Positions 14,714 through 23,821 of a stretch of 42,402 bases of DNA are shown piece after piece. The position numbers and the translations under genes were made by a program. This DNA is from Verrucomicrobiota bacterium (GTDB taxonomy: Bacteria > Verrucomicrobiota > Verrucomicrobiia > Limisphaerales > UBA9464). The stretch covers positions 1 to 42,402 of the forward strand of contig JAFLEF010000061.1 in the NCBI GenBank assembly GCA_017309115.1, in the 5' to 3' direction. The notes beneath the pieces were generated by a model. The model ran no database searches. It saw only the letters and a program-made list of their open reading frames with translations, and had not been told where the DNA came from. The stretch's first letter is position 1. Each line of letters starts with the position of its first letter.

Positions 14714-16777
14714 ATGAACTTTCGAATGTTGCGCCTCGGTTGGGTCGGTCTCGTCGCGGCGATGTCCCTCCCGAACCTGCTCGGTCAGACCAATACCGAG
14801 GCACTCCTCCAGCAGGCTGAGTCGCGTTTGCGGGCCATCTACGAGCGGCGCGAGTTTCGCCCTCAGCGGTTTCAGGGCGAGTGGTTGGCGGACAGCTCCG
14901 GTTACACCGTCGCGGAGTCGATTCCCGGGAAGGACCGGGAGGTGCGCGTTCGCTACGAAGTGGCCACCGGAAAGCGCACCGTGTTGGACGCCGCCGAGCA
15001 AGCCCGGGCCGCCGATCCCGGTCAGCGTTCTCCGGATGGGACGCGCCTTCTCCTCTCGGAGGGCGGCAATCTGTACGTGCAGCCTCGGGGCGAGGATCAG
15101 AAGATTCCGCTCACCCGCAGCGTCCCGGATGGTCCGGTGTCGAATCACGACGCCGTCTGGAGTCCTGATGGAGCTTGGATCGCCTTTGTGCAGACGGACG
15201 AGTCCGCCGTGAAGCTTCGGTCCGTGCTGGTTCCGGGGGATCCGTCGTATCCGACCGTCCGGGAAGATCGCTTCGCCCGCGTCGGCGGAACGATTCCCAC
15301 GCTGCGGGTGGGCGTGGTCGATGCTCTGGGAAAGGAGACTCGCTGGATTTCCCTCCCCGCGCCGACGGAAGGTTTTTACTTGGGGCCGGTGGAGTGGGCG
15401 GGAAACTCGCACGAACTGCTGATTGAGAAACTGAGCCGCTTCCGCAACGAGCGCGAGTTGCTTCTGGCCGACCTTCGCACCGGGGCCATTCGACGTCTCT
15501 TTCACGAAACCGACCGGGCCTGGGTGGACGCCAGTCAGAGCAGCAACTCCGGGTGGACGTGGATTCGCGAGGGGCAGGCGTTCATCGTGCTGTCGGAGAA
15601 GGATGGCTGGCGCCACGCCTATATCTATTCACGGGAGGGCCAGGAACTCGCGCTGCTGACGCCGGGTCCGTTCGACATCATTGAGCGGGCGGTCGTGGAT
15701 GAACCGGGAGGCTGGTATTACTTCTACGCTTCGCCGACCAACGCGACTCAGAAGTATCTCCATCGCGTGCGTCTCGATGGCACCGGCACGATGGAGCGAA
15801 TCTCGCCCAGCCATCAGCCGGGCACGCACGAGTACGTTTTTTCCCCGGATGCCAAGTGGGCCTTCCACACCTACGCCACGTTCGATACTCCGCCGATCAC
15901 GGAACTCATCCAACTGTCCGACCATTCCGTGGTGCGGGTGCTGGAGACCAATGAAGCCTTGCGGGAAAAGATTAAGCCCTTGATCGCGCAACCCACCGAG
16001 TTCCTCCAGCTCGATTTGGGTGAGGGCGTGGTGGTGGACGCTTGGATGATCAAGCCGCCGGGGTTTGATGCCTCCAAGAAGTATCCGGTGTTCGTTTATG
16101 TTTATGGCGAACCGCACGCTCAGACCGTGCTCGACGATTGGGGGAAGGCGCAGACCGATTACCACCGGGCGATTGCGGATCTGGGGTATCTGGTGGTGTC
16201 CATCGACAACCGGGGCACGCCCGCGCCGAAAGGGGCGGCCTGGCGACGGGTCATTCACGGCAGCCTGGGCCCGCTGTCCACCGAGGAACAGGCGGCGGCC
16301 CTCCGGGAACTCGCGCGCACCCGACCCTATGTGGATACCTCGCGTGTTGGCATCTGGGGCTGGAGCGGCGGCGGCTCAAACACGTTGAACGCGCTGTTCC
16401 GCAAACCTGACGTGTATCACGTGGGCATCGCCGTCGTGCCCAAACCGCAACCGCATCTCTACAACGCCTGGTTCCAGGAGATCTACATGCAGACCCGGGA
16501 GACCAATCCGGATGGTTACCGTCGGTCGGCACCCATTAACTTCGCCGAGGGACTCAAGGGCAGGCTGCTGATTATTCACGGCACGGGCGAGCGGAACACG
16601 CATCTGCAAATTGTGGAGGGGCTGGTGGACCGTCTCATCGAACTGGGCAAGCGGTTCGACTACATGACCTATCCCAATCGCGACCACGGCTTGCGGGAAG
16701 GTCAGGGGACAACGGTGCACGTGATGCTGCTCGTGGCGCGCTATCTGGTGGAGAACCTCCCGCCGGGCCCGCGTTGA
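14714..16777 (+). CDS. S9-family (DPP IV/prolyl oligopeptidase-like) protein, catalytic Asp altered
   Basis: The 687-residue exported protein has a signal peptide (to about residue 25), a beta-propeller-like N-terminal region (about 60-420) with SPDG-type blades, and a C-terminal alpha/beta-hydrolase domain. The nucleophile is S551 in GWSGGGS, and H658 in NRDHG fits the catalytic His. The segment that normally supplies the catalytic Asp (HGTADDNVHFQ in DPP IV) here reads HGTGERNTHLQ. E626 and R627 therefore replace the Asp pair, and the Asp position itself appears to be Arg. The protein may use another acid, have altered activity, or be a non-peptidase hydrolase of the same fold. It lies between the nitrilase gene and a PVC-type dehydrogenase, with short spacers. 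Confidence 0.87.
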   Translation: MNFRMLRLGWVGLVAAMSLPNLLGQTNTEALLQQAESRLRAIYERREFRPQRFQGEWLADSSGYTVAESIPGKDREVRVRYEVATGKRTVLDAAEQARAADPGQRSPDGTRLLLSEGGNLYVQPRGEDQKIPLTRSVPDGPVSNHDAVWSPDGAWIAFVQTDESAVKLRSVLVPGDPSYPTVREDRFARVGGTIPTLRVGVVDALGKETRWISLPAPTEGFYLGPVEWAGNSHELLIEKLSRFRNERELLLADLRTGAIRRLFHETDRAWVDASQSSNSGWTWIREGQAFIVLSEKDGWRHAYIYSREGQELALLTPGPFDIIERAVVDEPGGWYYFYASPTNATQKYLHRVRLDGTGTMERISPSHQPGTHEYVFSPDAKWAFHTYATFDTPPITELIQLSDHSVVRVLETNEALREKIKPLIAQPTEFLQLDLGEGVVVDAWMIKPPGFDASKKYPVFVYVYGEPHAQTVLDDWGKAQTDYHRAIADLGYLVVSIDNRGTPAPKGAAWRRVIHGSLGPLSTEEQAAALRELARTRPYVDTSRVGIWGWSGGGSNTLNALFRKPDVYHVGIAVVPKPQPHLYNAWFQEIYMQTRETNPDGYRRSAPINFAEGLKGRLLIIHGTGERNTHLQIVEGLVDRLIELGKRFDYMTYPNRDHGLREGQGTTVHVMLLVARYLVENLPPGPR

Positions 16778-16805
16778 ACAATCCACCGCGGCAACACTGC
16801 TTCCG

Positions 16806-19800
16806 ATGAACATCCGCTTCGTTTTCGTTTGGCTCACGGTCGTGAGCGCGGGTTGCGGCACATTCGTTAGGGCGGCTTCACCCTTTGCCGATCCTTCGGC
16901 GGATCGCGACGCCTTGCCGGTTGTGCCGCCCGGCTTTGAGGTTTCTTTCTTCGCCCGGGAACCACTCGTTCGCCAGCCCTGTTCCCTGGCGTTCGATGCC
17001 CGGGGCCGACTCTGCGTTGGGATGGGACCGCAGTATCGGAATCCGACCCCCGAAACGCCGGGCGACAGTGTGGTGCTGGTTCTCGATACCAATGGAGATG
17101 GCCAAGCGGATTCGGTGAAGACGTTTGCGACCGGCTTCAACGCGATTCAGTCGTTGGCCTGGCGGGGACGCGATCTCTGGGTCGCAAACGCGCCGGACCT
17201 CACGGTGGTGCGGGATCTCGATGGCGACGACGAAGCCGATGAATACGTCCGCGTTTACACCGACCTCGGCAATCTCGAGCACGGATTGCACGGGTTGAAC
17301 TGGGCACCCGACGGCCGGCTGTACATGAGCAAGGGGAACTCCAAGGGGCTGACGCAGCCCGGTCGGGTCGCCCCGAAGCCGTTTCGCGAGTTGTGGGGCG
17401 TCACCGCGCCACTAGGGACGCCGGATTTCCCACCGCCACGCAGTTTCACGAGGGATCAGTATCAAAAGGCCTACCATGATCCCGAGGACGACTGGGGCCG
17501 GGAGGGTGGAGTTCTGCGCTGCGACCCGTTCGGCGCGAATCTGGAGATCGTGTCCCGCGGGCTGCGTAATCCCTGGGACATCACCTTCGACACCGGGTTC
17601 AACTGGCTCGGCACGGACAATGATCAAACCACAGGCGACCGAGTGTTCATGCCGTTCTTCGGCGCGCACTTCGGCTGGAATCATCCGTGGAGCTCCCACT
17701 GGAGCACGGAGGCGCATCTTCCGACCGCACCTGTGAGTGGCCCGTTGTTCGAAGGTTCCGGAACCGGCGTCATCTTTGGTGATTCGCCCCAGTTTCCGCC
17801 GTCGTATCGCGGGGTGTTCTTTATCAACGACTGGCTGCGCAAGACGACCTTCGTCTGGCGACCGCGTTGGGAGGGTGCTTTACTGAAGCCTAAAGGCGGC
17901 GACTGGGAACCGTTTGTGCAGGGTGGCTCTTCGCTGTTCCGACCAACGGACCTCGAGGTCGGACCCGACGGCGCGTTGTGGATTCTCGGCTGGAGCGCCG
18001 GATACGGCGCCGAGTACCAGGACGGTCGGATGACGAGCGAAGGTCGGGTCTTTCGCGTTGTCTCGAAATCGTCGCCGATGATGTCCAGGCAAACATCCCG
18101 GCGCAACAGACCGCTCGCCCAGTGGACCGTGTCTGAGCTCGTGGAAGAATTTGCCGGGCCGCTGCCCGTGTGGCGGATTAATGCCCAGGATGAACTCGTG
18201 CGGCGCGGTGCGGCAGTGATGGGGGAATTGCTCGCGCTGCTGGCCAACCCGCAGCTCAGCGAAGCACACCAAACCTGGATAACCTGGACGTTGGGGCGGA
18301 TGGCGCCGTCCGACTCAACCGTGGACGAGTGGTTCGCAACGAAGATGGCCGACTCTAGTGCGACGTTGAATTCGAGGGTGCAGTCGTTGCGCGTTTTGGC
18401 TGATCGCCTTCGTCAGACGGGCGGCAATCGTGAGTTGCCTGGGGGCGTGGTGAACGCGCTGGGCAGTCAGGAGACGCGTTTGCGCTTCGAAGCGGTTCAG
18501 GCCATCGGGCAGGTGCGTCAGCAGTCGGCGGTTCCCCGGTTGCTCGATGCACTCGCCACCGAGTCTGACCCGGCCACGTTCTACGCTGGATGGCAAACCT
18601 TGCGCGGCTTGGTGGACGTCGCCCGGCTCAAGGTTTTGCTCGCCGATTCGCGCGCCGGAGTGCGCACGGCGGCACTGCTGGCGCTGCTGGAGGTGGGAGC
18701 ACTTCCGGAGTCGGACCTTCAACCCCTGGTCAGGGATGCAGCCTCCAAGGTGAAGGAGCTCGCGGCGCAATGGTTGCAGAACTCCAGGGCGGGCCTGGAT
18801 TCGGCGGTGGTGAGAGGACGTCCCCTAAAGGCGGCGGAGGCGATTGAAACAAGTTCCATTTCGGAATCGCGGGTGGGGCTCGCCCGAAATCTTTCGGCCA
18901 AGAGCGAAGGCCGCTACCGACTGGCCGCGGCCGCACTGCAGCCAGGGGCGAGGCCCTATACCGATCGCGGATACACACTCAAAGAGGTGCCTCCGGCGAT
19001 CGCAGGCCTGGACTTCATCCAGACGGCCAACGACGACGACGGATCGAGCGGAGACGTGTGGCTGACCTTCGAGGTCGTCATGCCGGTGCGGGTTCACGTC
19101 GCGTTCGACACGCGGTCCACGGCGTTGCCGAAGTGGTTGCGCGAGCGGTTCCAGCGCAGTGACCAGAAGATTCGGGCCGATCATTGGGACTTCCAGCTTT
19201 ACACCCGGGATTTTCCGTCCGGGCGCGTGGAACTCGGTGGCAACACCGACGACGGCCGAGCGGGCGGCAAGGGCAATTATGTTGTCGTGCTGGAACCCCT
19301 ACCGCTTGCGATTCCAACCTCGCCGACCACCGTCGACTCGGCGTTGGCCTCGCTGGCGCAGGGTGATTTCGCCCGGGGCGAATGGCTGTTCCACGCCCGG
19401 GGTGGCGCAGCCTGTTTCAACTGCCATCGACTGGGCGAACAGGGAAACCGCTTCGGCCCGGACCTCGCCGCCCTGGGCGATCGCGCTACGGCCCGGCACA
19501 TCGTGCAGTCCATTCTCGAGCCCAACGCGGTGCTCACGGAGGGCTTCAATCAGCAACTCGTCGAGACTGCCGACGCGGAGTATTCCGGCATCCTGCTCGA
19601 AGAAAGCGGGCTGAGCCTGACGCTCGGTCTCGCGACCGGGCAGCACCAAATCATCTCGAAGTCGAAAATCACCTCACGAACCACCGTCGCGGGTTCGGCC
19701 ATGCCGTCCTTCGACTCGGTCTTGACCCCGCACCATGTCGCGGACCTGACCGCTTATCTGCTGGCCCAAAAGGCCGAACCCGCGCCGGCGCCGGCGAATA

Positions 19801-20717
19801 CCCGCGTCGGCGTGCCTGCCTCCTTGGTGGTCTCCTCGGGGGTGCCCGTGGGCGAAGGTTTTCGATACCAAGAACGGGAGGGCCGACTGGTGATCGCGTA
19901 CTTCGGGCAGCCGGTGGCGGAGTTTGTTTTCCGCGATGATCGAATCCGGCGTCCTTACTTTGCAAATGTCCGCGCACCCGGGGGAACGGTGGTCACGCGG
20001 AACCATCCCCCCGTTCCTGGCCTGGATGCCACGGACCATGACACGATGCATCCCGGCATTTGGCTGGGCTTCGGCGATATCAGTGGGGTGGACTTCTGGC
20101 GCAACCGGGGTCGAATCGAACACGTGCGGTTTGTTGAACCGCCCACCCTACGTGAAGGGCGCCTGACCTTTGCCACCGAAGACCGTCTGCGCGCTACCGA
20201 AGGGCCAACGCTGGCGACGCTCACCAACCGTTTCGCGCTCTTGGCGCAGACCAACGCCTGGCTGCTGGTGTGGGACGCCACGTTCCGCTCCGAGGAAGGC
20301 GACTTCACCTTTGGTGATCAGGAGGAGATGGGCTTTGGCGCACGGGTCGCCACGTTGATCACCGAGAAGAACGGCGGCGTCATCACGAGCAGCGCCGGAC
20401 TGAAGACGGCGGCGGGAACCTGGGGTCAGCCCGCCGATTGGTGCGACTATTCCGGGTCCGTCGACGGCAGTCCGGTGGGGATCACGCTGCTGTCGGATCC
20501 GAGGAATTTTCGTCTGAGTTGGTGGCACAACCGCGACTACGGCGTCTTCGTGGCAAATCCCTTTGGGCGGGCGGCGCTGAAGCAGGGCGATCCCAGTCTC
20601 GTCACGGTGCAGCGTGGCGAAACGTTTCGTCTCCGGTTTGGAGCGGTACTTCATCGCGGGCCTGGCTATCAGCCTGCGGTCGCGTTCGAGAGCTTTCGTC
20701 GGCTTCCGGTACCGTAG
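16806..20717 (+). CDS. PVC-type dehydrogenase / HEAT / cytochrome c / DUF6807-like fusion
   Basis: The 1303-residue exported protein is a chain of modules. Residues about 30-420 form a glucose/sorbosone-dehydrogenase-like propeller (VPPGFEVSFF, GLRNPWDITFD). About 460-660 form HEAT-type helical repeats. About 690-850 form a beta-sandwich. About 860-975 form a c-type cytochrome with CFNCH near residue 868. About 1000-1303 resemble the DUF6807 (PmoA-like) domain, with ATDHDTMHPGIWLGFGD and SWWHNRDYGVF. Propeller-HEAT-cytochrome proteins are greatly expanded in Planctomycetes and Verrucomicrobia and are thought to oxidise sugars or alcohols at the envelope. The extra C-terminal domain is unusual as a fusion. 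The signal peptide ends near residue 23; a lipobox-like AGC is weak. Cofactor and substrate are unknown. Confidence 0.88.
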   Translation: MNIRFVFVWLTVVSAGCGTFVRAASPFADPSADRDALPVVPPGFEVSFFAREPLVRQPCSLAFDARGRLCVGMGPQYRNPTPETPGDSVVLVLDTNGDGQADSVKTFATGFNAIQSLAWRGRDLWVANAPDLTVVRDLDGDDEADEYVRVYTDLGNLEHGLHGLNWAPDGRLYMSKGNSKGLTQPGRVAPKPFRELWGVTAPLGTPDFPPPRSFTRDQYQKAYHDPEDDWGREGGVLRCDPFGANLEIVSRGLRNPWDITFDTGFNWLGTDNDQTTGDRVFMPFFGAHFGWNHPWSSHWSTEAHLPTAPVSGPLFEGSGTGVIFGDSPQFPPSYRGVFFINDWLRKTTFVWRPRWEGALLKPKGGDWEPFVQGGSSLFRPTDLEVGPDGALWILGWSAGYGAEYQDGRMTSEGRVFRVVSKSSPMMSRQTSRRNRPLAQWTVSELVEEFAGPLPVWRINAQDELVRRGAAVMGELLALLANPQLSEAHQTWITWTLGRMAPSDSTVDEWFATKMADSSATLNSRVQSLRVLADRLRQTGGNRELPGGVVNALGSQETRLRFEAVQAIGQVRQQSAVPRLLDALATESDPATFYAGWQTLRGLVDVARLKVLLADSRAGVRTAALLALLEVGALPESDLQPLVRDAASKVKELAAQWLQNSRAGLDSAVVRGRPLKAAEAIETSSISESRVGLARNLSAKSEGRYRLAAAALQPGARPYTDRGYTLKEVPPAIAGLDFIQTANDDDGSSGDVWLTFEVVMPVRVHVAFDTRSTALPKWLRERFQRSDQKIRADHWDFQLYTRDFPSGRVELGGNTDDGRAGGKGNYVVVLEPLPLAIPTSPTTVDSALASLAQGDFARGEWLFHARGGAACFNCHRLGEQGNRFGPDLAALGDRATARHIVQSILEPNAVLTEGFNQQLVETADAEYSGILLEESGLSLTLGLATGQHQIISKSKITSRTTVAGSAMPSFDSVLTPHHVADLTAYLLAQKAEPAPAPANTRVGVPASLVVSSGVPVGEGFRYQEREGRLVIAYFGQPVAEFVFRDDRIRRPYFANVRAPGGTVVTRNHPPVPGLDATDHDTMHPGIWLGFGDISGVDFWRNRGRIEHVRFVEPPTLREGRLTFATEDRLRATEGPTLATLTNRFALLAQTNAWLLVWDATFRSEEGDFTFGDQEEMGFGARVATLITEKNGGVITSSAGLKTAAGTWGQPADWCDYSGSVDGSPVGITLLSDPRNFRLSWWHNRDYGVFVANPFGRAALKQGDPSLVTVQRGETFRLRFGAVLHRGPGYQPAVAFESFRRLPVP

Positions 20718-20774
20718 TCGGAACAAGGCTGTTGGAACCGCCGATTAGATTTCCGCAGATTTTGTCCCGAAGTT

Positions 20775-21195
20775 CGGAGTCCCGCCTTTAGGCGGCGGAA
20801 CGATCGGCACGCACTCGAACGGGTGGAGTACTTGAACGCCCAGCTTTTGCCAGAGCGCCACCGGCTGAAGCCGGGACTCCGTACTGTACCGTACCGAAGG
20901 CACCCGAGCGGCGGGTTCGGAGTTTCCCGTTCGGAGTCCCGCCTTTAGGCGGTGGAGCGGTGAGCACGCACTCGAACGGGTGGAGTACTTGAACGCCCAG
21001 CTTGTGCTAGAGCGCTACCGGCTGAAGCCGGGACTCCGTACTGTACCGTACCGAAGGCACCCGAGCGGCGGGTTCGGAGTTTCCCGTTCGGAGTCCCGCC
21101 TTTAGGCGGCGGAGCGGTGAGCACGCACTTGAACGGGTGGAGTCCTTGAGCGCCCAGCTTTTGCCAGAGCGCCACCGGCTGAAGCCGGGACTCCG
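20775..21195. repeat. Tandem array of three 107-bp R2 elements (157-bp period)
   Basis: Units at 20775-20881, 20932-21038 and 21089-21195 are each exactly 107 bp and separated by near-identical 50-bp spacers. Each unit starts CGGAGTCCCG, ends CGGGACTCCG (perfect inverted termini), and has a 14-base hairpin next to each end (CCGCCTTTAGGCGG in units 1 and 3, with one base changed in unit 2; CCGGCTGAAGCCGG in all). The array fills the spacer between two converging genes. It matches the two elements at 8542-8770 but is more uniform, suggesting recent local amplification. Confidence 0.9.
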
Positions 21196-21218
21196 TACTG
21201 TACCGTACTGCACCGTAA

Positions 21219-23513
21219 TCAGACGCCTTCGGTGAGCCAGGCTTTGTAGGCTTCTAGTTGGCGGGTGGCACCGACGAGCAGGAGGCGGTCGCCAGGTTGG
21301 AAGCTGGCGGTGGCGGGCGGAAGGACCTGACGATCCCGGCCTCGTTGGATGCCGCAAATCAGGACGCCCAAGTCGCGCGGCGGGCGGAGATCGCGCAGCG
21401 GTTTTCCGGCCTGGGCACAGCCCGGAGGCACGACCAAGGTATCGCTGGTGAGTTCCTCGAAGCGCACGGTTTCGCTGGGATTCCGCAAGCCCTGAGCGAG
21501 CAGTCGTTCCGCCTGGGGCAGACGATCGGGAGGGCCGAGCAGGAGCAGACGGTCTCCGGGATACAGCAGTTCGTCCGGACCGGGATTGATCCGGTTGAAG
21601 CCGCCGCGGTCGAGCGTGAGGATGGAACATCCGGTAGCCGGCCGAAGCCCGAGTTCCCGGATGGAACGTCCAGCCAGATCGGATTGGCTGGGCAGGGTGA
21701 CCTCGGCGATTTCCAGGTTCCATCCGCTGGGTTGATCCAGCACGGGAAGAGACACCCCGGCGGCACCGGCCGGACTGGAGGCAGAGCGCAATTCGGACCG
21801 AAGTTGGATTTCGAGGCGTCCGTGCCAGCGGAGCAATTGGGTGCTAAACAGAATCGCCGCGATTAGGACCACGCCTACGATCACGAGCACGGTGCCGGTG
21901 GGGGCGCCGCCCAGCGGCAGTAACGTCAGGAGCCACACGGCGAGGATTAATCCGGCGATGCCTTTCAAGCCTCGTTGAATCCACGGTTGCAGCATTCGGC
22001 GGCGGGGACTCTCGCGGGAAGCGCCTTCGGCCAGAATGATCGTGACGGCTTCCACGTTGCGCCACAGCGCCACCAACGGACCAATCAGCAGGATGCCAAA
22101 GACCATCCAAAACAGCAGGCGCAGTCCGCCTGGAAAAAGGATGTTTTCCCCGAACACTCCCGCCAGTAGGCGGTAGGCGGGCTGCCAGAAGAGTAGTAGC
22201 GCCGAGAGAAAGAGCAGGTGCGCGGCGATCTGACCGAGCCGTCCGCCGGTGAGTTTCCACAGGACGCTGCTGCCTTGGCGGGCTTGCAGGTGTGCCAGCC
22301 AATCGTGGTAGTAGGCGATGATGTCGCGGAACCTTTGAGGCTGCTTGGACTCAATCCAGGAGGCGACCGATTCCGAACGGCGCATGAGCACCGGTGCCGT
22401 GAGCGCGGTTCCCAAGCTGACCCCCACGGCGACGGCGGAAAAGGAAGCCGGAACGACGCCGGTGGACACGCCCAATTGGGCAATCACGAAGCTGAATTCG
22501 CCGATGGGCGTGAGGGCGAGTCCGGCCTGGAGGGATTCCCGGTTGGAATTGCCGGCGGTGAGCAGTCCGAAGGCACAGGCCATCGGTCGGGCCAAAAGGG
22601 CGATGGCGGTCGCGCCCAACACCAGAGGCCAGGCTTGGAGGAGCAGGCGGAAATCAAACAACATGCCGATGGCGACGAAGAAGACCGCCCCAAACATTTG
22701 TTTCACTCCTTCGAAACTGCGTTCGACATCGGCTCGGAAGGGCGTTCCGGCCACCAAAGCTCCGAGGAGGAAAGCCCCGAGCGCCGGAGAGTAACCGGCA
22801 CGGGAAGCTACCCACGCGAGCCCGAGGACGAGTCCGGCCAACAGTAGCGTCCGGAGTTCGGTCGCGCCTTCCCGGGTTAGCCAGCGGAGTGTTCGGGGAA
22901 CCACCAGCACCGAGAGGAACACCACCAACACCACGAACGCGCTGAGCTTTCCCAGCGTGGGCCAGATCGACGGGGCGTTTTGCCCACCGAAACTGGCCAG
23001 GGAGGTCAGCAGGGTCAGCATGACCACCGCCACGACGTCCTCCAGCACGGTCATTCCCAGGGCCAACTGTCCCCAGCGCTCGTGGGTGGCGTTTAATTCT
23101 TCGAGCACTTTGGAAATGATGGCCGAGCTGGAGACCATCAGCATGCCGGCTAGGAACAGGGATTGGGTAGGTGGCCAGCCCAGGCTGGCGCCAAGCAGTC
23201 GGCAGAGATTTAGGATGAGCAGCGCCCCCACCAGAGTGGCCAAGGCCAGGGAGAATCCGAGGCGTTGGAGTCGGCCCAGACTGAGACCCATACCGACGGA
23301 AAAAATCAGGAACACCAAGCCGAAGTCGGCGAGCATCTGCACCCGTTCCACGCTGGCGACCAGCTGGAAGGGCGGGGTGTAGGGCCCAATGATCATGCCG
23401 GCGAGCAGGTAGCCGACGACCACGGACAGGCCTAGGCGACGACACAGCCAACCCGTGGCGGCCGCCACCAGGAGAATCACCGCGAGATCCCGGATGAGAT
23501 CGATACCCAACAT
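21219..23513 (-). CDS. CPA2-type cation/proton antiporter with two TrkA-C domains
   Basis: The 764-residue membrane protein begins with a Kef/CPA2-type antiporter core of about 12 helices (residues 5-390), including SVVVGYLLAGMIIGPYTPP, GLVFLIFSVGMGLSL and LGMTVLEDVVAVVML. A loop and about four further helices follow (about 430-575), then two regulatory TrkA-C (RCK-C) domains at about 605-680 and 690-760, each ending in a PGDRLLL(L/V)G motif. It should exchange K+ or Na+ for protons across the inner membrane. No Rossmann-type RCK-N domain is present, so NAD(H) gating is unlikely; the TrkA-C pair may bind another ligand. The extra helices lie where RCK-N is found in KefC. It is transcribed divergently from the large adhesin-like gene. 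Confidence 0.9.
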   Translation of the reverse strand: MLGIDLIRDLAVILLVAAATGWLCRRLGLSVVVGYLLAGMIIGPYTPPFQLVASVERVQMLADFGLVFLIFSVGMGLSLGRLQRLGFSLALATLVGALLILNLCRLLGASLGWPPTQSLFLAGMLMVSSSAIISKVLEELNATHERWGQLALGMTVLEDVVAVVMLTLLTSLASFGGQNAPSIWPTLGKLSAFVVLVVFLSVLVVPRTLRWLTREGATELRTLLLAGLVLGLAWVASRAGYSPALGAFLLGALVAGTPFRADVERSFEGVKQMFGAVFFVAIGMLFDFRLLLQAWPLVLGATAIALLARPMACAFGLLTAGNSNRESLQAGLALTPIGEFSFVIAQLGVSTGVVPASFSAVAVGVSLGTALTAPVLMRRSESVASWIESKQPQRFRDIIAYYHDWLAHLQARQGSSVLWKLTGGRLGQIAAHLLFLSALLLFWQPAYRLLAGVFGENILFPGGLRLLFWMVFGILLIGPLVALWRNVEAVTIILAEGASRESPRRRMLQPWIQRGLKGIAGLILAVWLLTLLPLGGAPTGTVLVIVGVVLIAAILFSTQLLRWHGRLEIQLRSELRSASSPAGAAGVSLPVLDQPSGWNLEIAEVTLPSQSDLAGRSIRELGLRPATGCSILTLDRGGFNRINPGPDELLYPGDRLLLLGPPDRLPQAERLLAQGLRNPSETVRFEELTSDTLVVPPGCAQAGKPLRDLRPPRDLGVLICGIQRGRDRQVLPPATASFQPGDRLLLVGATRQLEAYKAWLTEGV

Positions 23514-23821
23514 GCGGGCGCAAGATAGGGATCAATTTCGGGCGGGCGAAGGTTCTGTTGCGCGGAAATCGTCGCGGAGGATTTCGGGGAATTCTCTGCA
23601 AGACCGGCGTGAACCCGGCCGTTGACTGGCAGCATGAACGTACCCGAACCACAAATGGGCCAAGCCTTGAGGGGCGATCCGGGGAGGCGGCCACCGCCAA
23701 ATTCCCAGACGAGATTAGGGCCAATGGACTCCAGGCTTGAGTCTTGCTTTGCGACCTCAGTAGTGTGGCTCAACCCCCAAGAGTGAATCCTCCACTCCCT
23801 CAGCATTTTATTGTTACCAGC
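23514..23821. other. Divergent intergenic region, no feature resolved
   Basis: This 308-bp spacer lies between the antiporter and the 1497-residue protein and should hold both promoters. A CCGGCGTGAACCCGGCCG stretch near 23604 can fold locally. I looked for riboswitch cores on both strands and found none I could support. If the next gene starts at the TTG at 23744, the non-coding part shrinks to about 230 bp. Confidence 0.4.

Noticed and set aside
18730-18978. MCIRDRYR at the start of a minus-strand frame, resembling the translation of a sequencing adapter
   Set aside because: The DNA (GTGTGTATCCGCGATCGG) differs from the adapter sequence, and the plus-strand reading frame of the dehydrogenase continues through it, so it is chance and not contamination.
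20775-21195. Tandem array considered as a CRISPR
   Set aside because: Units are 107 bp and the 50-bp spacers are nearly identical to each other, the opposite of CRISPR spacers; no cas gene is nearby.
23514-23821. Possible riboswitch in the divergent spacer (GCAAAGC word on the minus strand suggested a cyclic di-GMP-I type)
   Set aside because: The remaining conserved elements of that class are absent, and the word is on the wrong side for a complete aptamer ahead of the antiporter gene.
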